Assembly (NCBI GenBank): GCA_905202055.1
Contig: CAJKQK010000029.1
Span: 1 to 22,879 of the forward strand
Source of the DNA: an uncultured Oxalobacter sp.
Lineage (GTDB): Bacteria; Pseudomonadota; Gammaproteobacteria; Burkholderiales; Burkholderiaceae_D
Reading direction: 5' to 3'
DNA length: 22,879 nucleotides
Each line of letters opens with the position of its first letter. Position 1 is the stretch's first letter. This document shows, in pieces, positions 15,129-21,129 of this stretch. Under the pieces are notes generated by a model, which worked only from the letters and a program-made list of their open reading frames with translations, had not been told where the DNA came from and ran no database searches. Position numbers and translations under genes: made by a program.

Positions 15129-15791
15129 TTATAACTTGAGTTCGTCTTTGAAACGGGAATAAAACGTATTGGCCGTATAGAGGGCAGCGACCGGGTTATG
15201 GCCCAATACACGATCCTTGACGATCATGACGGTGGTCGGTGCCGCTGAATATTTGAGAAACATGGTGTCGTGACCGACACACAGTCCGATAACGATGTTG
15301 AAATCCGTGCCTTCCTTTTCCAGCGCTTTTGCCTGCATGATCGGGTTGCACATGGATTCATGGCCACATCCGCCGTTGAGTTTTTTATCATCGGGCACAC
15401 CGACTGCCGTTTTGTCTATCGCACCGATTTTGCAGCCGACCGTATAACTTTTGATATCCAGGGCTTTGAGAATTTTTGAAAAAATCCGTGTCTCGTTCAT
15501 CAATCCGACGCATGACGCGATACCGATGTATTGGTAACCCATGCGCTGGATGAATTTGATTGTTTCTTCCACCCGTGTCAGACGTCCGTAAAATTCACCT
15601 TCTATACCAGCCGATATTCTTGAAATGTCGCCCATTTCCTTATCGTCTTCGTAAATTTTCATGACTTTCGCCAATTGATCGTTATCCACATGTTCTGTCA
15701 GACAGAAAGCAGGATATCTCGATTCATTTTTTGCCCGGCAAGCCAGTGCGGCACAATCCGAGCAGCTGAGAGCAATATTTTTCTTGGTCAT
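15129..15791 (-). CDS. DUF1847 domain protein, Cys-rich, probably metal-binding
   Basis: The 220-residue protein begins MTKKNIALSCSDCAALAC and has Cys at 10, 13, 18 and 30, a CxxCx4C start typical of DUF1847. Further conserved cysteines sit in GIASCVGLM (94), YTVGCKIG (120), GGCGHESMCNP (142, 148) and IGLCVGHD (171). It has no signal peptide or membrane segment and should be cytosolic. The family is common in anaerobes; its function is unknown, and the cysteines suggest a metal or iron-sulfur site. It is the last gene of the ABC operon, 85 bp after the binding-protein gene, with a strong 12-bp hairpin in the gap. Its ribosome site is weak. Confidence 0.88.
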   Translation of the reverse strand: MTKKNIALSCSDCAALACRAKNESRYPAFCLTEHVDNDQLAKVMKIYEDDKEMGDISRISAGIEGEFYGRLTRVEETIKFIQRMGYQYIGIASCVGLMNETRIFSKILKALDIKSYTVGCKIGAIDKTAVGVPDDKKLNGGCGHESMCNPIMQAKALEKEGTDFNIVIGLCVGHDTMFLKYSAAPTTVMIVKDRVLGHNPVAALYTANTFYSRFKDELKL

Positions 15792-15807
15792 AGCAATTCT
15801 TTATTCC

Positions 15808-15846
15808 GATGGCCTTGCAAAAAACTCCTTTGAATGCAAGGCCATC
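15808..15846 (-). other. strong hairpin between binding-protein and DUF1847 genes
   Basis: GATGGCCTTGCA at 15808-15819 and TGCAAGGCCATC at 15835-15846 form a perfect 12-bp stem with a 15-nt loop. No T-run follows on the minus strand, so it probably protects or processes the mRNA and sets lower DUF1847 output, rather than ending transcription. Confidence 0.7.
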
Positions 15847-15876
15847 TTATTCAGGTTGAAGTTCGGAAAAGTCTGT

Positions 15877-16887
15877 TTATTTCACATGGGAAACATCGGC
15901 TGCGGTATAGCTGTCCGGCACGTCTTTCTGGAAAAGATAGACACGATCGGCAAAAGCCTTGGCGTCAGTTCCCTTTTTGAGAATGCCGATTTCCGCAAAT
16001 TGCCGGGCATTCAGCCTGACGGCGTCATAACCACCCTGGACAGAAGGCCTGTAGTTGTAACTTTTCAATATTTGTGTATTGAACTCCAGATCGCCTGACA
16101 CGTATTTCTTGTCGATCTGGATTTTGGCAGTTTCTTCAGGATGCTCCTGAACCCAGGCAGACGCCCTCAAAATAGCGCGTGTCACGGCAGCGGCAATTTC
16201 AGGATGTTCCCTGGCCAGCTTTGATGTAATGAAAATGACGCAGCAGTATTCCTTGTCGTAAGGATGTGTTTTTGATGTATCGAGAATGACAGCCAGATCC
16301 TGTTCTTTTTCTGCTATCGATGCAACAGGATCACCAAGAGCGATCACGTCGACAGCCCCTTTTTGCAATGCCTGCGGCAAATCGTTTCTGGAAAACACGA
16401 CAAATTCAACTTCAGGATTCTTGTCATCCACACTGATACCTGCGGAAGAGAGTCCCCGTTTCAAAATAAGCGTAGCCGCATCAGACAGCGCAGGAACCCC
16501 GACACGTTTTCCTTTCAGATCAGCCAAAGTGCCAATGCCGGATTTTTTAAGCGTCAGAACCTTGATACACCCGTTATGGATACCCGCAATGAAATTGACC
16601 GGAAGACCGTTTTCAACTGGTTGCAGGAACTTGCTGACCAGACCGAAGCCCACATCGACCTGATTGGTGCCGATTGCTTCCTGAACATGTGCTGCATCGA
16701 ACTGGACATTTTCAGGCTTGATCCCTTCGGCCTCAAAAAAACCCTTTTCAACTGCAATATGCAAGGGCGCCTGACACAAGGCGGGTGAGTAGGCAATGCG
16801 CAAATGATAGGGGTCGTTTTTAGTACTGCACGCCGCTACAACGAGTGCAGCAATGCCTAAAAACAGATAAAAAATCGTTTTTTTCAT
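15877..16887 (-). CDS. ABC transporter substrate-binding lipoprotein (SsuA/TauA/NrtA type, NMT1-like)
   Basis: This is the periplasmic, membrane-anchored binding protein of the importer encoded upstream. The 336 residues begin with a lipoprotein signal, MKKTIFYLFLGIAALVVAAC, with the lipobox Cys at 20. The mature part starts LRIAYSPALCQAPLHIAVEK and GFFEAEGI, the pattern of nitrate, sulfonate, taurine and thiamine-precursor binding proteins. Another marker is GTLADLKGKRVGVPALSDAA. The ligand is not readable; oxidised organosulfur compounds are favoured here only because of the Cys-codon leader upstream. The frame is open to 16911, but AAGGAA before the ATG at 16887 and the signal peptide fix the start. 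It follows the ATPase gene by 51 bp. Confidence 0.92.
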   Translation of the reverse strand: MKKTIFYLFLGIAALVVAACSTKNDPYHLRIAYSPALCQAPLHIAVEKGFFEAEGIKPENVQFDAAHVQEAIGTNQVDVGFGLVSKFLQPVENGLPVNFIAGIHNGCIKVLTLKKSGIGTLADLKGKRVGVPALSDAATLILKRGLSSAGISVDDKNPEVEFVVFSRNDLPQALQKGAVDVIALGDPVASIAEKEQDLAVILDTSKTHPYDKEYCCVIFITSKLAREHPEIAAAVTRAILRASAWVQEHPEETAKIQIDKKYVSGDLEFNTQILKSYNYRPSVQGGYDAVRLNARQFAEIGILKKGTDAKAFADRVYLFQKDVPDSYTAADVSHVK

Positions 16888-16938
16888 TAGTTGTTTCCTT
16901 GTTGTTGACAAAAATGGATGGCAAGCCGGAAAAGATGT

Positions 16939-17718
16939 TCAGAGATAAAATTCCGGTTCCATGACGGTTCCACCAAAATCCAGCAAACGGAGTATTTCAC
17001 CCCGACATCGGAGAAACTCGTTGCTGCTTCGCATTCGCGGACGGCTGAACGATACATTGATGATTTTGGTGATTCTTCCGGGGCGAGGCGACATAACGAC
17101 GATCCGGTCGGAGAGATAGATCGCCTCATCAACGTCATGGGTGACCATGATCATGGTCATGTTGCATTCTTTCCAGATGGCAAGGAGCTCTTCCTGCATG
17201 CTCATGCGGGTGAAGGCATCCAGCGCACCGAATGGTTCGTCAAGCAACAGGACTTTGGGATGGCTGACGATGGCACGGGCCAGACTCGCTCTCTGGCACA
17301 TGCCACCGGAAAGCTGGTAGGGGTAATAATTTTCAAAACCTTTCAGGCCGACTAATTCAATGAATGCATCCACCCGGGAAGAGACTTCCTTGTAAATTCC
17401 CTGTGCATGCAGGCAAAAGGCGATGTTCCGGGAAATGGTGAGCCAGGGGAAAAGAGTATGTTCCTGAAACATGAAACCCCGGTCGCTTCCCGGTTTCACG
17501 ATCGGCTCACCACCCTGTATCAACATGCCGCTATCCGGCCTGATGAGCCCTGCGACCAGACGCAAAAGAGTGGATTTTCCGCAACCGGATGGGCCGATCA
17601 GGGTAGTGAATGATCCGGCCGCGATGTCCAGATCGATGTTCGACAGTGCCGTGATCGTTTCATTCCGGGTATTGGTGAACAGCTTGCTGACCCCGGAAAT
17701 GGCAATACCGTTTACCAT
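16939..17718 (-). CDS. ABC transporter ATP-binding protein (SsuB/TauB/NrtD type)
   Basis: This is the cytoplasmic ATPase that powers the importer. The 259 residues contain Walker A GPSGCGKST at 42-50, the Q-loop at Gln85 in FMFQEHTLFPWLT, the signature LSGGMCQR from 136, Walker B VLLLDEPFGALD with Asp160/Glu161, and the H-loop His194 in MVTHDVDEAIYLSDRI. EHTLFPWLT and LSGGM are diagnostic of the nitrate/sulfonate/taurine importer class. The same frame is open far upstream (to 18207) within the permease gene, but the ATG at 17718 overlaps the permease stop as ATGGTAA, a translational-coupling arrangement, and the protein aligns from there. Confidence 0.95.
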   Translation of the reverse strand: MVNGIAISGVSKLFTNTRNETITALSNIDLDIAAGSFTTLIGPSGCGKSTLLRLVAGLIRPDSGMLIQGGEPIVKPGSDRGFMFQEHTLFPWLTISRNIAFCLHAQGIYKEVSSRVDAFIELVGLKGFENYYPYQLSGGMCQRASLARAIVSHPKVLLLDEPFGALDAFTRMSMQEELLAIWKECNMTMIMVTHDVDEAIYLSDRIVVMSPRPGRITKIINVSFSRPRMRSSNEFLRCRGEILRLLDFGGTVMEPEFYL

Positions 17719-18665
17719 TTGATCACTCCTTTCTGCCAGACGAGAATCTTGTCTCGCAGCTGGAAAAGCAAGGTAATCATGCAGTAGCAAACCAGGGACA
17801 TGACAATCAGCCCGGCGTAGACATTGGCATAGGCCATCATGTCTTTCTGCCAGTTGATATACCACCCGAGCCCGAATTTGGCGCCCAGCATTTCGGCTGT
17901 GACGAGGATAATGAAGGATGCACAGGTCCCATTGAACAGGCCAATGAACATATGAGGCATGGCTGCCGGTATTCCGACGTGAAACACCGTATAGCGTGGA
18001 GTGGCTCCCATCGTGGCAGCTGCTTCGAAATAGGCATTCGGAATATTGGCGATGCCGTTCATGGTCAGAACGGTCGTCGGAAACCAGACAGCAAGAGCGA
18101 TCAGAAAAGCACTGGCCGAAATGGCGCTGGGAAAAATGACCAGTACCAGCGGAATCCACGCTGTGGATGGTATCGGCCCGAGCACCCGCACCAGAGGATG
18201 AACCCAATACCGGATGCGATGGTTAAAACCGATTGCGATACCGGTTCCTATACCTGCCAGAGCACCGCAAAACCAGCCGATCAATTGCAGGCGCAAGGAA
18301 TAAAGAAGGCACTTTCCGATGAAAATCGAATCTTCCGCCAGTGCCCCGAAAATCCGGTCAGGCGTCGGGAAATACAGTACAGGCAGCGTTGCCGTTTTTG
18401 CGGTCAACAGGTTAATCAGGCAAAGGAAGAAAATGACACCGGTATAAAAAGAAGATTTTGCCTGATAAGTTTCCCTGAAACGGGGGATGAACAGGCTGGC
18501 GAGGAAAAGAAGTGTCGTTACGACAAACAGAAAAATCAGAACTGAAGCAAAATAGGGAAATCCCGTTGCAGGATGTTCCGTTGAATTGGGCAAAATTGAA
18601 TCAATTGCAAATGTAACTGTTATTGCAAGTATTGGAGTCAGTACTTTAAGTAATTGGTATCTCAT
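17712..18665 (-). CDS. ABC transporter permease (SsuC/TauC type)
   Basis: This is the membrane-spanning partner of the ATPase and binding protein. The 317 residues include two extra N-terminal membrane segments (about 7-24 and 38-60), then one near 74-90 and the core BPD-transport domain with segments near 126-147, 168-200 and 243-300. The EAA loop that docks the ATPase is YFEAAATMGATPRYTVFHVG at about 212-231, and PSTAWIPLVLVIF precedes it, as in SsuC and TauC. The start ATG (18665) has no clear ribosome site. A 47-codon leader ORF overlaps it by 20 bp, which suggests that the ribosome reinitiates or is coupled from the leader. Confidence 0.94.
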   Translation of the reverse strand: MRYQLLKVLTPILAITVTFAIDSILPNSTEHPATGFPYFASVLIFLFVVTTLLFLASLFIPRFRETYQAKSSFYTGVIFFLCLINLLTAKTATLPVLYFPTPDRIFGALAEDSIFIGKCLLYSLRLQLIGWFCGALAGIGTGIAIGFNHRIRYWVHPLVRVLGPIPSTAWIPLVLVIFPSAISASAFLIALAVWFPTTVLTMNGIANIPNAYFEAAATMGATPRYTVFHVGIPAAMPHMFIGLFNGTCASFIILVTAEMLGAKFGLGWYINWQKDMMAYANVYAGLIVMSLVCYCMITLLFQLRDKILVWQKGVIKW

Positions 18666-18789
18666 TTTCTTTTATGACATGGCGTAGCGTGTATCGAGAC
18701 AAAACGGATCGTTTTGTCCTGCTGTTTATATTTGCCATGCGACAACAACATTCAGAAGATGAAAGTCCGAATTGAGTCAGGGTGTACAT
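18646..18789 (-). CDS. candidate leader peptide with tandem Cys codons ahead of the ABC operon
   Basis: A 47-codon minus-strand ORF starts at ATG 18789, 6 bp after a clear GGAG, and reads MYTLTQFGLSSSECCCRMAN then a basic stretch to its stop at 18646. Three consecutive TGT codons (18742-18750) encode Cys14-16. The start lies about 30 nt downstream of the +1 expected from the promoter at 18826-18854, so it is the first ORF on the transcript. Twenty-three bases after the Cys codons, a 9-bp hairpin begins (18698-18718), still inside the ORF. The ORF overlaps the permease start. Tandem regulatory codons, a hairpin and overlap with the first structural gene are the hallmarks of a ribosome-sensing leader. 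I infer cysteine (charged tRNA-Cys) as the signal. The same frame is open further upstream to 19026, beyond the promoter; I regard that part as chance. Confidence 0.6.
   Translation of the reverse strand: MYTLTQFGLSSSECCCRMANINSRTKRSVLSRYTLRHVIKENEIPIT
18698..18718 (-). promoter_or_regulatory. hairpin inside the leader ORF of the ABC operon
   Basis: GACAAAACG at 18698-18706 and CGTTTTGTC at 18710-18718 are perfect 9-bp arms with a 3-nt loop. No T-run follows, so control of permease translation is more likely than termination. It could alternatively be a protein-binding palindrome. Confidence 0.6.
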
Positions 18790-18825
18790 TGAAGTCTCCA
18801 TTATTTTCATATAATTTCTATCTGA

Positions 18826-18854
18826 ATTATAGGAATTCAATTTCGTAAAGTCAA
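18826..18854 (-). promoter_or_regulatory. sigma-70 promoter of the ABC/DUF1847 operon
   Basis: On the minus strand TTGACT (18849-18854) and TATAAT (18826-18831) are separated by exactly 17 bp. Transcription would start near 18819 and give a leader of about 154 nt before the permease, containing the Cys-codon ORF. This is the best sigma-70 match in the window. Confidence 0.8.
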
Positions 18855-18960
18855 ACATATTGTTCAGTCCCAGGAAAACAATCCTGTCAGGGAAAAAAGA
18901 GTTGATGGACACGCCGCAAAGGTTCATCCAGACCTTTTCAAGACCGGGTGAAAAGCAGGA

Positions 18961-18989
18961 AAGCCAAAAGCGCAGACCGAATTTTTGGC
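18961..18989 (-). terminator. possible terminator after the membrane-protein gene
   Basis: AGCCAAAA at 18961-18968 and TTTTGGCT at 18982-18989 form an 8-bp stem with a 13-nt loop; on the minus strand TTCCTGCTTTT follows. It lies about 80 bp after the stop codon of the gene at 19071-19682 and upstream of the ABC-operon promoter. Confidence 0.4.
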
Positions 18990-19070
18990 TACTATCTGTC
19001 GCTTTTTGAAGGCTCTGTTTTTCCACGTCCCTCCCGTTTGTGCGGAAAGGGCGTGAATCATCTGCGCAGT

Positions 19071-19682
19071 TTAAGGATGCATCATATTCTGATGTATCCC
19101 GTTCCCATTTGCCTCGTGCGTCATTTGCCGTGTCTTTTTCGCTTGCCCTTCAATCTGATGGTTCAGTGGCATCGAATGTGACTGATCCGACATCAGATGA
19201 GTGCTTATTTTGTCTTGATAACCCAATAAAGCAGGGTCAGTCATGCCTGCAATCATGGCAATATGCGCAAAAACGAGAAAAACGGCGACGTAGACGGCGT
19301 GATAGCCCAGTTTTCTTTCTGCCGAAACATTTTTGTGAATGAGGTTCATGTCCTGCAGGGCAATCAATACCATTGGGATACCTCCAATCAGATACGCCCC
19401 TACCGCGATGACATCGATAACCGTTCTCCATTCATTCGCCCTGGTAAGCGGTACGACAGCAGTCGCCACAAGGTAAATGATGATACCGGTGAAATACACT
19501 CCAACGACAACACCTGCAATCCTGTTCACACTTCTGACCCATGTATCCAGTTTTCGGGTATAGAGAATGTACAGTTCCGTAATAGCGACAGTTTCGGCCA
19601 GGATAACCGGGATGGCCATGAATATAATCAGGTTCCACGGCTGGTTGTCAGCCAGCAGCTCCATATAATGAGTCATGTTCAT
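19071..19682 (-). CDS. multi-pass membrane protein (DUF6803-like) with His/Met-rich tail
   Basis: The 203-residue protein starts MNMTHYMELLADNQPWNLII and has about four hydrophobic segments (near 17-38, 53-75, 88-108 and 126-147). It resembles a family annotated as permease or DUF6803, of unknown function; I rely on memory of the N-terminal pattern, so the family name is tentative. After the last membrane segment a soluble tail (about 155-203) is rich in His and Met (HLMSDQSHSMPLNHQ, MTHEANGNGIHQNMMHP), suggesting metal binding. A strong AGGAG lies 6 bp before the ATG. A small Cys/Met-containing exported protein is encoded 65 bp upstream, with a hairpin between, and both look like parts of a copper or other metal response. 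Confidence 0.8.
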   Translation of the reverse strand: MNMTHYMELLADNQPWNLIIFMAIPVILAETVAITELYILYTRKLDTWVRSVNRIAGVVVGVYFTGIIIYLVATAVVPLTRANEWRTVIDVIAVGAYLIGGIPMVLIALQDMNLIHKNVSAERKLGYHAVYVAVFLVFAHIAMIAGMTDPALLGYQDKISTHLMSDQSHSMPLNHQIEGQAKKTRQMTHEANGNGIHQNMMHP

Positions 19683-19705
19683 TATTCACTCCTAAAAATC
19701 AGAAA

Positions 19706-19728
19706 CATGCAGTCAACTGTACTGCATG
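19706..19728 (-). promoter_or_regulatory. intercistronic hairpin upstream of the membrane-protein gene
   Basis: CATGCAGT at 19706-19713 pairs with ACTGCATG at 19721-19728 around a 7-nt loop. On the minus strand it starts 19 nt after the stop of the upstream small gene and ends 12 nt before the AGGAG of the membrane-protein gene; TTTCTGATTTTT follows. It could be an attenuator or the structure controlled by the upstream ORF. Confidence 0.55.
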
Positions 19729-19747
19729 AAAAAACTACGATTCTGTA

Positions 19748-20119
19748 TCAGGAGTACCGCCGGGGAGGCTTGTAAGGACTTTCAGACCTGTCCGTCAATA
19801 ACAGGTCTGACTCAAGCGCGCTGGCGTGTTCCGGCTGAAGAGGCGTCTGCCAGTGGAATGACACGGGCAACAGACAGGGCGAAAAAGCCATGCAACAATC
19901 ATGCAACACCTTGGCGGAAATATCCGACATATGCATTGACCCTGACGTTGATGAGTCTTGCTGTTTCATTGTCTGGCTATCGCCATGACACGAAACCGGA
20001 TTTTCCACAGCCTGTTCCACCTGTTGATTGTCGGCAATCAAAATGATTTCCGCGCTGTTTGCCGTCGAAGCAAACAGCATGCAGGACATCAATAACAGGG
20101 AAATGAATTTTCGGAACAT
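19748..20119 (-). CDS. small exported Cys/Met/His protein, DUF2946-like
   Basis: The 123 residues begin with a signal peptide, MFRKFISLLLMSCMLFAS then TANSA, with likely cleavage near 23. The mature part has Cys44-His45 in VSCHGDSQTMK, a Met/His stretch SGSMHMSD, and Cys75, 76 and 82 in HDCCMAFSPC, then a second hydrophobic patch. It ends SESPYKPPRRYS, with Pro-Pro-Arg four codons before the stop. This layout (signal, Cys cluster, proline motif at the end) recalls DUF2946 proteins, some of which (CutF, CruR) are copper-responsive upstream ORFs whose translation controls the next gene. The canonical CxxxC is not present, so the assignment is tentative. The ribosome site is weak. The membrane-protein gene follows. 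Confidence 0.6.
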   Translation of the reverse strand: MFRKFISLLLMSCMLFASTANSAEIILIADNQQVEQAVENPVSCHGDSQTMKQQDSSTSGSMHMSDISAKVLHDCCMAFSPCLLPVSFHWQTPLQPEHASALESDLLLTDRSESPYKPPRRYS

Positions 20120-20456
20120 GAGAACATAATAGCCTGAATTCGTCAGATGCGGCTATTTTCCAAAACGGTATGAGGGTAGCGATTTTACAAGCGCAACCGG
20201 ACAATCAGGCGCACACGACAACAATAAAGGTCGCATCAGTTCAGGATTTGCTCTCATGTGTCGTGCGCCAATACAGTCATTGATGAAAAAACATCGATGA
20301 AGCGAAAAATTCGATGCAGGTGTAACATGGCTTACCGCCTTGCTCATAACCTGTTCTGTCCGACAATGCCTGAAATCCCGGGCGGGATAGTGCGAGCATT
20401 TCGCACAGTATATTAAGAGTTGAGCTCCCTTTACAATTTTTTATTCACGAGGTGTA
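20120..20456. other. intergenic region between divergent genes
   Basis: About 337 bp with no convincing ORF. It must contain promoters for the exported protein (minus) and the nitroreductase (plus). The plus side holds two adjacent inverted repeats (20375-20388 and 20390-20406) and a TATATT at 20409-20414 that could be a -10 box about 45 bp before the nitroreductase. Confidence 0.55.
20375..20406 (+). promoter_or_regulatory. two adjacent inverted repeats before the Frm2-like nitroreductase
   Basis: ATCCCG/CGGGAT (20375-20380, 20383-20388) and GTGCGA/TCGCAC (20390-20395, 20401-20406) sit side by side immediately upstream of a TATATT box. Their place, where a -35 would be, suggests operator sites. 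Confidence 0.35.
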
Positions 20457-21059
20457 ATGATGACGAATGCCTTGATTGCTGCTATTGAGAAACGCCGAAC
20501 CCAATACGCACTGGGCAAAGATTTGCCCCTGAGCAGGGACGACATAACCAGACTGATTGAAACAGCTGTCAAACTGTCTCCGTCCGCTTTCAATTCACAA
20601 AGTTCACGTGTCGTGATTTTGTTTGGTCAGCAAAGCGACAGATTCTGGCAAATCGTAAAAGACGAATTACGCCAAAAAGTGCCGGCTGACGCTTTCGCTT
20701 CTACCGATGCAAAGATCGACGGTTTTGCGGCGGGAGCCGGTACGATTTTGTTTTACGAAGATCAGGATACCGTGAAATCACTGCAACAGCAGTTTGCCTC
20801 CTATGCCGACAATTTTCCGATCTGGTCAGAACAGGCCAGCGGAATGGCGCAATACGCCGTATGGACAGCACTTGCCAACGCCAATATCGGCGCGAGCCTG
20901 CAACACTACAATCCCTTGCCGGATGCTGCGACGGCCAAAGAATGGGACATCCCGACCACATGGAAACTGCGCGCACAAATGCCGTTCGGTTCCAATCAGG
21001 CTCCATTTGGCGACAAGACTTTTATCGACGACGCCACACGTTTCAGGGTATTTGCATAA
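20457..21059 (+). CDS. nitroreductase family protein, Frm2/Hbn1-like
   Basis: A 200-residue flavin-dependent oxidoreductase of the subgroup that includes yeast Frm2 and Hbn1. The start RRTQYALGKDLPLSRDDI and the block TAVKLSPSAFNSQSSRVVIL are characteristic, and the C-terminal FGSNQAPFGDKTF replaces the more common nitroreductase ending. FMN binding is expected; the substrate is unknown, with roles in redox or lipid-peroxide stress proposed for the family. It is not similar over its length to the nitroreductase at 4437-5096. Two ATGs are adjacent: GAGGTG (20449-20454) is 2 bp before the first (20457) and 5 bp before the second (20460), so the second may be the one used. Confidence 0.9.
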   Translation: MMTNALIAAIEKRRTQYALGKDLPLSRDDITRLIETAVKLSPSAFNSQSSRVVILFGQQSDRFWQIVKDELRQKVPADAFASTDAKIDGFAAGAGTILFYEDQDTVKSLQQQFASYADNFPIWSEQASGMAQYAVWTALANANIGASLQHYNPLPDAATAKEWDIPTTWKLRAQMPFGSNQAPFGDKTFIDDATRFRVFA

Positions 21060-21129
21060 ATTCAACCGTCGGAAATGACAGCCCTCACAGGCTGCCAATC
21101 CTGTTTATGAAGTTCGGATTCACTGATGA

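Noticed and set aside
17719..18207. N-terminal extension of the ABC ATPase frame to 422 residues
   Set aside because: The extension is out of frame inside the permease gene and is low in family-like sequence; the ATGGTAA overlap gives a proper start at 17718.
18790..19026. Upstream extension of the Cys-codon leader frame to a 126-codon ORF
   Set aside because: It would begin upstream of the best promoter in the region, at a GTG only about 2 bp after a GGAGGG, and its sequence has no family resemblance. The leader ORF with its own GGAG explains the signal better.
18666..19070. Known riboswitch (TPP, SAM or cobalamin) before the NMT1-type importer
   Set aside because: The conserved cores of these riboswitches (for example CTGAGA with ACCTGATCTGG for TPP) are not present; the leader ORF is the only clear element.
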